Shown here: positions 11,794-26,000 of the stretch, in pieces
Position numbering within the stretch: position 1 is the first letter of the stretch
How the letters are laid out: the number at the start of each line of letters is the position of its first letter
Source of the DNA: Panagrolaimus kolymaensis
Lineage: Eukaryota > Nematoda > Chromadorea > Rhabditida > Panagrolaimidae
Direction: 5' to 3'
DNA length: 64,000 bases
Assembly: GCA_028622995.1 (NCBI GenBank)
Contig: JAJQJQ010000033.1
Coordinates: 310,001-374,000, forward strand
Translations under genes and position numbers: made by a program
Notes under the pieces: generated by a model
The model's database searches: none
Told to the model about the DNA's origin: nothing
The model's input: the letters and a program-made list of their open reading frames with translations, nothing else

Positions 11794-12609
11794 GATAATT
11801 GTTGTATATATAAATATTTTTTTATTCAAAATGAAGTTATTGTATCTTACTCCATACGTATGCGTAGGTACGTACGTACATCTCTAACCCCCATATTGCA
11901 GTATTTATTGACCTAAAATCTGATCACTTATTCACTTATTTGTAACTGGTGCTAATATTGTTATTTTTGTTTTGTTAAAACTCTGTTAAAGAAAGTTTTA
12001 AAATGAATAAATTTTATTCAATCCCCTAATCAAAAGTGAAAAACATTCCAATATTAGTGAAATTTCTCTGCATTCTTTGTGTGTGTTCACATTAATTTGG
12101 TGTCGACGCGAACATTCATCCAACTCTTTTCATGTATAAGAGATTCCTTTTTTGAATAATTGCGACAATCAAATTGATTTTCGCTCTCCTTTATCATCAT
12201 CAATCCACTATCGCTTTCTCCTTCCTTCCTTTCTTTTTTAAAGACATTTTTATGGGAGAAACTTTTCCATTAAAAATGAGGTCATCTCTTTTCAAAATCC
12301 GGAATGCATCATCATATTTTGTTTCTTCATCACAATGCGTCAAATTTAGGCTTACATACATAAATACTAACACTGTAAAAAACTATAATAACTTGCAAAA
12401 AAATATATTCATTGCTAGATTTTTTATTAATTTAAAAGAAAAAAATTGTAAAACGTCAACAGAAGAAAAAAAAACAAGGAAAAAAGAAAGATTGACACAG
12501 CAGGAGTCATCGTCGCGTCATCCAAAAAAATCACAATATTTTGATGTTGAACAAATAAAAAACAATCATATTTTGAATTGAATCAACCATCCCAAAATAG
12601 TAAAAAAAA
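11794..12609. other. Convergent intergenic region
   Basis: This is the 3' flank between VPS33B-like (+) and the zinc-ribbon gene (-). It contains a short alternating GTACGTACGTAC patch near 11870 and low-complexity A-rich sequence near 12420-12490. Nothing recognisable is encoded; the open frame at about 12180-12580 has low-complexity composition and is not supported. Confidence 0.45.
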
Positions 12610-13239
12610 TTAGCCCAATGAAGAGAGAAAAGCATCGAGTGAAGAAGCTGTAGAAGGTGGTTGAGATTTTTCCATAGCAGCTACCATTTTTCCCAATCGA
12701 CTGGCACGATTTGCTTGTTTTTGACGTTGAGTAAGCAGCGGAAGTGGTGGATCACTGAAAATTATGAAATGATGAATACAATAAGGATAAATGAAATAAT
12801 TCATACGATTTTTTGATTGGTTTTGATGGCTTTTGTTGCACTTTCTTTTCCACATATGTCTTCTCTTGAGAATTCGATTGCCTGAAAAAAAGTGATCAAA
12901 TCAAAAAACGCAAGAAAAAATGACAAACTTATTAATAGCTTTTGGTAAAGCAACACCAGAAGCTTCTGATTTGCAAGCATCGCAGAAGATTACAATTTTG
13001 AGAGTTTTCTTTTTTCCTTTGCCGTTCCTTCTTACTTTTGTCTTCATAGTTTCAGAACTAAAATTAAGCCCACAAACTTGGCAACAATCTGATTTCAACT
13101 TTTTTGTTATCGTTTTTTTCGACAGCTCAGCTTTCAAACTCGAAGTCATTGATGGAAGTTGTTGTAAAGCTTTTTTGAGAAATTTTTCCCTCAATTCATC
13201 CCAATTTGTTTGAAGCGATTCTTCTTCTTTTGACATCAT
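12610..13239 (-). CDS. Small zinc-ribbon protein, C18orf21/RNase MRP (SNM1/Rpp21)-like
   Basis: Exons are 12929-13239, 12807-12881 and 12610-12754, giving 176 aa with phases closing. An N-terminal helix (NWDELREKFLKKALQQLP) precedes a CxxC...CxxC zinc ribbon (CCQVCGLNF, then FCDACKSE) whose two halves are separated by a basic stretch (KVRRNGKGKKK). The Ser/Gln-rich C-terminus contains a conserved-looking RQKQANRASRLGKMV helix. The layout recalls the Rpr2/Snm1/Rpp21 family of RNase P/MRP protein subunits and the vertebrate C18orf21 protein. Similarity is by pattern only, so the function (binding of the RNase MRP RNA) is a hypothesis. The start codon is the first of two adjacent ATGs. Confidence 0.5.
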
Positions 13240-13440
13240 CTTTAAACAAAACAAAAATCACAGAAATTAAAGACACTAATAAATAAAAATGATTTGCGGA
13301 TAAAGTAAACCGATATTTTTAAATAATTTTATTAGAAAAAACAAATATCAACGAAAAACGGAAACATTTTTTTTATTTTTTTGAATATATTCGTCTTGGA
13401 AGGAGCATATTTTTTCGACCGTCTTGATTGCACTTGATGT

Positions 13441-17032
<3,592 letters not shown>

Positions 17033-20000
17033 ATGGGAAGCGGCGATCGTGATTGCGCGCTGCATGAATCAACCTCAGTGGAAATTGTGCCAGCTCGGCG
17101 GCATCTTTTAACAGATATGGATGGGCCAGCACCTCTTCCCAATCGACACAATTTTGAATCAGATGTTTCAAGGTTGAATAATGGCATAAATAAAGTCAGC
17201 AAAGAGGTTGTTATTTCATTTCATTTAACACACGTTCGATTATTAATTTTGTGTTGCATATTTTTTAGATAGGAAAATATTGGACGGAAGATCGTCGAAC
17301 AGAATGTAATACCATTAAGCTTGAGGAGCAGCAACTTAAGCAGTCATTCATTTTTCATAAAAGCCAAACTGCTCAACTTGAAAGTGAACTTAAACGTGCT
17401 CAATTGGATTTGGACGCAAAACAACGGGAACTTCATGAATTAGAAGATTCTGATCTCACATATAAAAATCCGGTGACAGCGAAAGAGAAATTAATGCAAT
17501 TAGAAACTAAATACAGAAACCAAACATTTTCAAGTGCAAGAGAAGAGCAACTTATTATAAATGAAATTGAGAGGCATAAAAGGAATGTAACAAAGTTATC
17601 AAAATACATGCCTATTTTGGAAGAATGCAAACGTTTGGAAGGTCTTTGTAAAGCAGCAAGAACGAAACATAGAGTTTGTTTGTTTTGGTGGAATTAAATA
17701 GTGTAAACTTAAAATTTAGAATGAGAAAAAGGAATTTTTTGATACTCGTGATCGATGGAAGAATACTCGGACTAGGTTGAGAAAAATTCATGATCCTATT
17801 TATCGATTACGGAATCAATTGAATGAACTTAAAGCTCAGAAAAAAGTTATGATAAATAAATATGAGCAGGAGAGATCGGCATATACTCAATGGCTTAAAA
17901 ATCACGTAAGCTTTGAGCATTTTCTAAAACCAAAAATTTTATAATATGAAAAAAACAAGGGAGTAGTTAGCAGATTGAGCGATCCGGCCGATTGTTTGAT
18001 TTTTCTATCTAGCTAGGATGGGGTAAAATCACCCGTAGATTTCAGAAAAACTTTCGGAGGAATATGAAGTCAATATGGATCTCGAGATATATGCAAATTT
18101 TCAAATTTTAACTCAAAATTTTTCTCTTTGGCGTAGTGGGGCTTTTGACAATGAGAAAGGAGATGGTTGGTTCGAATCCCCGATGCTGTTTTTCGCCTAT
18201 TTTGATGAGATTATCTAAAGGATTATGTTTTCGATTATTTTTAATGTTTTTTAAAAATATTAGCGATATATAGAATATGCAAATTTCTATGAAATTTGTC
18301 AAAAATCGATTTTTTTATATTTTTTTATGCAATTGAAGGAAAAATAAAATGCAAATTATTTTTTTTAATGTTTTTTTGAGATTATTCAACTAATTTTTCA
18401 CGTCTCATTTTTGGAAATAGAAAAAAAAGATTTTTCTAGAAAGTTTAACGTAATCTCTTTGTCAAAAATAAAACTCATAGCACGATTGCACGAAACCAAA
18501 AGAAAATACAGTAGAACCTTCTGGAAAAATCTTTTTTTCTTTGTCGCAAAATTTAGATATTGCTTTGTTTGTTAATATTTTTTCAACTATTTTTCGCGCC
18601 GCATTTTTCTTCATTTTTGTTGTTGTATAATATTACTTTTTGATTTTAAATAATGTTCATTTTTCTTTTACCAATATCAAGCATGCTTTTTAGCATTTAA
18701 ATAAAGCTTGATCAGCTATCTTTTTACCAATATCAAGCATGCTTTTTAGCAATTAAATAAAGCTTGATCAATGGTTTTTACCAATATCAAGCATGCTTTT
18801 TAGCAATTAAATAAAGCTTGATCAGCTATCTTTTTACCAATATCAAGCATGCTTTTTAGCATTTAAATAAAGCTTGATCAGCTATCTTTTTACCAATATC
18901 AAGCATGCTTTTTAGCAATTAAATAAAGCTTGATCAATGGTTTTTACCAATATCAAGCATGCTTTTTAGCAATTAAATAAAGCTTGATCAATGGTTTTTA
19001 CCAATATCAAGCATGCTTTTTAGCAATTAAATAAAGCTTGATCAGCTATCTTTTTACCAATATCAAGCATGCTTTTTAGCAATTAAATAAAGCTTGATCA
19101 ATGGTTTTTACCAATATCAAGCATGCTTTTTAGCAACTAAATAAAGCTTGATCAATGGTTTTTACCAATATCAAGCATGCTTTTTAACAATTAAATAAAG
19201 CTTGATCAGCTATCTTTTTACCAATATCAAGCATACTTTTAGCAATTAAATAAAGCTTGATTAATGTTTTTATTTGTATTGTTTTATTTTATTTTCTCAT
19301 CATTATTCTCTTCATTCGTTTCTATTTATTTTCGTGTTTTTTTTTTGTTCCGTGTTTTATCAATTTTCGTGCAATTTTTTGGTGATTATCTAATAATCGT
19401 TCATTTTTCAGATTCAAAAGTTTACTTTTGCTTCTTACAATACTAAGATACTACATCAGATTACAATCGAAGTTTTAGTTCATTTTTTGGACTAAACATT
19501 CGCGTTTTTTATTTTTTATTTTTTAATGTGATTAGATCACGTCTAAAATGGATTTATCCATTGAAGAAAGGAGCCAATTGTCCAAAGGCTTAAACTCGGG
19601 CACAATAGAAAATTTAAATCCTGACGAACTTATGTCAGGTGATGCTGTTTCGTTATTCTTTGGAAGTTTAACTTATGAAACACATCAAAAAGTTCTTTCG
19701 GTCGATTCGATGTTTGCCGGGCACCAATTTCAAAATGGGCCAAAACAAGACACTCATCGTGCTCACCATTTGTTAAAAGGCAAACCTTTTGTGGAAGATT
19801 ATGAATATATTCTTATTCCCGTTTGCTATTATTCACAAACAAAGGTTAAGAATGCCTATGATAAAAAAGGTCATTGGGTGCTTGGTATTTATTTTAAAGC
19901 AACAAAAACGTTGTATTACCTCGACCCTTATGGCGCTAAATCCATTCCTACTCATGTACGAAGGATTATGCTTAATGCCATTAACACTATCGGACCAAAA

Positions 20001-23000
20001 AACACTAAGCTTAAACCAAAAGTGATCATTTTTGACAAACATAACATTCAAACTGACTCAATAAGCTGTGGCTTTTTGATTTGTTTTTATGGTCAAAGTT
20101 TCATTCGTTTAGGATTAGAAAACCTTATTGAAGAAAATTTCAATTTAAATTATTACAAAAATTATGTCATTTTAAGACTAAAAGAGCTGTTTATAGCTCC
20201 TGTAATAAATTTAAATTCAGATGACGATGTGCAAGCAATCATTTCGAGTTCATCTGATGATGAATCGATTGCAACTAAAAAATCGAAAACTGAAACTCCT
20301 TCATTTGGTATAAAATCATTATCTTTAAAAACACCAAACAAGAGCAATAAAGCTTTATTTAATACAAATGTAACTCCACTTCGTAATAAACCTCAAAAAA
20401 GATTGCATGATGGTAACATCAAACAAATTGCAACAAATGAGGAGCCCATGGAGATGGATGAAGTTAATGTTACATCGAATTATGCTGTTAACAATTCGCT
20501 TGCTTTTGATTTTGCCGATATCGATATGCAAGATCTGCAAGCCCCGCTTACATCAGGTCTTTTAAAGACAATCAAAGAAAATAGGTGGATAAGCGACATT
20601 GTTGTAGCTAAAGAAATTGTCCGTGAAATCATTGATGAACATGAGGAAAAAAGGCTTTTAGTTTTCCCCTCAGTTTGGTATGATTATGCTACTTTTGATA
20701 ATTGGAGTTCTGATACTAATATGCCAAATCGTGTTCCAACTTTTCCTAAATTCAGTTCAACATTTGAGCATGCTATCATTCCAATTAACTTCGGAAGCAC
20801 CCATTGGGCTTTTGGTATTTTAAATAAAGCAAGAAAAGAATGTACTTATTTTTGTACAAAAAAATGGAATCTTTCTGATCCTTATTTTAAAAAACTAAAA
20901 ACAATTTGCTTTTTATTGTGTGGAGCTGAATGCCGTATTATTACTCCACCAAAAGATAGCTTTAAATATCAACTTCCTCACGACAGTTCCAATTGTGGTC
21001 CACTAATTTGTATGTTGATTAAAAGATATTTCACCAACGAACCTATGGATTTTGATGATACCGAAGTCGTTGCTTGGAGAACTAATGTTTATAATTATTA
21101 TAAACAATTTATACCCATTGAATCAGAAGAAGAAACTATAGCAATCTCTGAAAATGGTGATAGCCTCCAAGAAATATCGGCAGATCATAAAAATGATATG
21201 AGTTCAAGAAATAATACAAATTCAAATATTTCTTTAACTTCCGATTCAATGAATGTCGATATTGAAAGCTATGAAGACTTTTATAAAAATAGAAAAAAAA
21301 GGGATACTCCTCTAGAACGTAAGAGATATGAAGAATATAAAAATTCTTTCCAAATTATTTCTCATAAAAACAAAGACACAGACACTTCTATTAATTTTGA
21401 AAGTGGTAACATTAATGTAACAAAAAACAAAGGAGGTCGTCCTTCAAAAAAACAAGTTAAGAATCGGTACAGTTCGACTAAAGTTATAATTAATCAAACC
21501 AAAGACAACGTAAAAGTTGTAATGAGTTCTGAATTAACTAAATCACAAAAACAAATGCCACCTCCTCAACTTGGCACAACGTATGATGAAGTAACTAATA
21601 AAAGACGTTCATCAAGGTTAGCCAAAAAATTACGAAAATTAAAAGATATCACTCCACAATGTCACCACACTGGCAAAATTCACAAAGAAGGTTGTGCAGC
21701 TGAAAGTGTCAACCATAAAGTAGAATACTTTGATGTTGGTGATTTCACATATCGTTGTAAATTTTGTGGACGATGGATGTCAAAATATGAAGCTGAGACT
21801 CCAAGCCAAGCAAACAAATGTTGCGCAGATGGCAAAATTGATCTCAGTGAAACACATGATATTTTACAAAATAAAATTCCTTACGTTTTGCAACATATGC
21901 TTGATCCATATAAAATTGAATACAATGACGAGCTTGTAAAAAAAAGTCGCGCATATAATTCAGAAGTGGCTTTTGCTTCCATTTCCACTGATGGTAGAGT
22001 GCCTCCTCTTCCAACACGAGGTCCACCCGTTGTGAGATTAAATGGAAATATTGAACATCTTGCAAGTGATTTATTGCCTCCAGAAGGTAAAAGACCAGCA
22101 TTCGGTCAAATTTATGTTTTAGACTTGGAAGATGCAGAAAATATCCGAGCTGAAGCAGCAAAGGAAAAAGAATTAGATGAAGGAATTTTAAATCAATTGC
22201 ATAAAATGCTTAATGATTATAATTCTTTAGCAAAACTTTATAAAAGCGGAAGCGAGCGTATGAATGAAGAAATTGAAAAAGCTCGAGCTGAAAATAAAGA
22301 AATTCCAAAATTTAGAATTATCATTGTTGATGCTCGTGAAGATAAAGATTTCACCGCACATGATCCCAGCATTCATCCTCATCGAGCTGAAAAGCCCCAA
22401 AATGAATTGGTTGGCATGATTTGGGTTAATGATGATGGAGAACCACCTGAATTTAAAGGTGTATGGCTTCATGGAAAGGAAGGAGCAATCCATAATATGC
22501 CTTATTACAGTCCAAACATTGATCCTCTTTGTTATCCTTTACTTTTTCCACATGGTAATCAAATGTATCATAATGCAATACCTTTAGTAAATAATGATAC
22601 CACCATTCAAAGTGAAAAAAGTAAAAAGAATTTAATGAATGATGACATTGATATTCCTGACAATGAAAGGGATGATTACATCAATGGCGGTGATGATGAT
22701 GTTCAAGAAGAATTTGAGGAGTCAGTCAAAGAGCTTGAAGGCTTTCGCAAGGGTTTTGGAAGGAAATATGTATCTCGGAAACAGTTCTATCGATATTTTA
22801 TGTTTCCACGAGATAAAAAAGGTTTCAAACAATCCCATTGGCTTTATAGTAAAGGAGCTTTGGCTGAAGCATATATAATTGATGCCGTCTGCAGAGCAGA
22901 AAAATGTGAATTAGAAACGGCTAAAAGAAAAATTGAACAATCAAAAAAGAGGTCAGCGACAAAAGCTGAATTACGACAATACATTGAAAAAAAAGTTTTG

Positions 23001-26000
23001 AAAGGAAAAAAGCTTGGAAAGCTTTTTACAATTCCTGCGACTTTTAAAGGTGGTAGAAAACATATGCAAAAAGCATATTCAAATATCATGACGATTATTG
23101 ATAACACTGATTTGCCGTCATATTTTGTGACTTTTACAGGCAATCCAAATTGGCCAGAAATTCAAAGAAATAAATTTCATAAAAATGAAAAAAGTCGATT
23201 TGATCTTAAATGTCGCGTCTTTTTGGCAAAAGCACAAGAATTCCTTGATGACCTTTTTAAACGTAATGTCTTGGGAAAAGTGCAAGGTTATCACGTGGTA
23301 ATGGAATTTCAAAAACGTGGAATGCCACACTTACATGCCATTTTAATTATGCAAGAGAAAGTAACTGTTGAAGACATCGATAATTATATCTCAGCTCGAA
23401 TTCCAGATTTGCCAGATGAAAAAGACAAATCTGAGGAAGCCGAACAGCAAAGGCGATACCATGAAATCATTATGAGAAATAATATTCATTATTGCAATGA
23501 AAATTCAGGATGTCAGATCGACGGAGTTTGTAGTAAAGGATATAAAAAGCCATATTCAAATACTACAATTATTCATCAGCATAAACCTGCAGAATATGAA
23601 CGTCTGCCACCAAAATCATCTATTAATAAAAAAGCAGATGAAACAGAAAAATCTGATTTGCCAAATGAAAAGGGCGAAAATCAAGCCAAAAATCAAAATG
23701 AAAACGCGAAAAATGTTGAAAATAATGAGGACGAAATGGAAGAACTCGATTTTCAAGATGAACCGCGAAAAGATTTTGATGAGGAAACTTTTGTCGAATA
23801 CAGAAGACTTCCACCAAAACCAAAGGATGTAACAATTGATGACATGAATGAGCATCTTTTTGGCAATACATACATGAAAGAAATTAAAAAAAATGTTTTT
23901 GTTCAAATTGATGATGCTCATATTGTTCCACATAACAAATTTTTATCCTTAAAATATGATTGTCACATCAACGTTGAATGTACTGTAGGACAAACAGGAA
24001 GTCCAAAATATACATGTAAGTATACAACAAAAGGTGGCGATGTTGTTTACATTAAAAAACAACGAATTAAAATAAATGAAAATGGAGAAGAAGTTGTGGA
24101 TTATGATGAAGGCGAGGTACATATAAATGCCCGTATTATGACAAGTTGCGAAGCTTTAATGCGTTTGCTGTGTACTTGGATTTTCAAACAATCTCATATT
24201 GTTGAAGCGCTTCAAATCCATTTAGAAGGTCAAGAAAATGTTGTTTTTGAAGAAGGTGCAGAAGAGCAAGCTGCAAATAAACCAACAAAAACACAACTGA
24301 CTTCATTTTTTGAACTTTGCAATAATGATCCTGATGCATGCCAATACACATATAAAGATATTCCATATCATTATTGGTTTAATAAACAAAGTAAATCTTG
24401 GATAAAAAGAGAAAGAACACCAACCAACTTTTTCGTGAGAATTCATCATGTTTCTCCTCGAGAAGCAGAGCTTTATGCTCTTCGCATCCTTTTGATGAAT
24501 GTAAAAGGCCCAAAAAGCTTTAAGGATCTTCGAACGGTTGATGGTGTTGAATATCCAACATTTTTAAGCACTGCTCAAGCACTTGGTCTTTGGGAAAATG
24601 ATGATATTCATTTTCGGGTAATTCAAGACGCAATTAACGAAATGCGTAATCAAAGACAAAAAAGACATTTCTTTGCTATGGTAATTGCTTTCAATCAACC
24701 TGGAAACCCTGATAAATTTTTGGATAAATTCCTCGATGAATTATTCCTCGGTTATGGGGAAGATCCAAACAAAAATCGGGAGCAAAGAAGGCGAAAGGCA
24801 TTAAATTACTTGGAATATATTTTCGAAAAAATTGGCACGAGTTGTCGTCGTCTTGGATTTAATGTTCCAGATAATTTTGAAGAAAATTGTCATTCAAAGG
24901 AAGCAGAAAATGATTATGAAGCTCCGGATGATTTGCCTTTTGTTAATGGTAAAAAGCTTACTATTCAAGAGTATGCTGATGCACAAAAAGCAAAATTAAA
25001 TAATGATCAAACAAAAGCATTCGATGAAATTTGGAATGCGATTGAAAATAAAAATGGTGGCTTCTATTTTTTGCAAGGTTCTGGAGGAACAGGCAAAACA
25101 TTTTTATATAATACTTTGATTACTTTTTGTCAAGCTCATGGATACAAAGTTCAATCATGCGCTTCAACTGGAATTGCAGCAACTTTGTTAAAAGGAGGGA
25201 TGACAGCTCATTCTGCTTTCTTTATTCCAAAAGAATTAGATCCTGATAGTAGTTTAAATATCGGTGCACACACTAAGAAAGGTGAATATTTTAAAGACCT
25301 TAATTTAGTAATTATTGATGAAGTTAGCATGCTTCACAAAGATTGTATGAATTACATCGATAGAATTCTTAAAGATCTAAGAAACAACCAACAACTTTTT
25401 GGAAATACCGTTGTTTTGATTGGAGGTGATTGGAAACAATTAACACCCGTGGTTCCAAGAGGAAGCGAAATGGCAATTATCAATGCTTCAATAAAATCAT
25501 GGGATAAATTCCAAAATGCTCGACAACTAAACCTCGAACAAAATATGAGAGTAAATTCGAATGAGCTTGCATTCATCGAAGAATTAAAACTTATTGGAAA
25601 TGGCGATAAATCATTATATATTAAAGGGACTGATTCCATCACTGTTGATGCAGCCATTACTGTTAAAAACGAAGCTGATTTGATTAATTTTTGTTATGAA
25701 CCAGGGTGGTTGCAAAATCCACAAAAGTACGCAAAGGAACTTTGTGGAAGTGCCATTCTCGCTCCACTAAATACAGTTCAGCAAAGGATAAATAAGGTAA
25801 TTTTATCAAAACTAACAGGTTCTCAACAAACTTTTTCAAGTATCGATACATTATTATCAGATAAAGAAAAATATTGTCCTCTCGAAGAAAATGACGATGA
25901 TTACAGTGTCGAAAAAATGCATAGGATTGAAACAGCAGGTATGCCTCCTCATGAATTAAATCTAAAAGTTGGAGCAATTGTTATGCTGATTAGAAATTTA

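Noticed and set aside
12174..12581. 135-codon plus-strand frame downstream of the VPS33B-like gene
   Set aside because: Its start is poor, its composition is Lys/Ser/Phe low complexity, and it sits in a convergent 3' region with no motif.
18669..19272. CRISPR-like array
   Set aside because: The units are contiguous tandem repeats with no unique spacers, in a eukaryotic transposon; it is a minisatellite.
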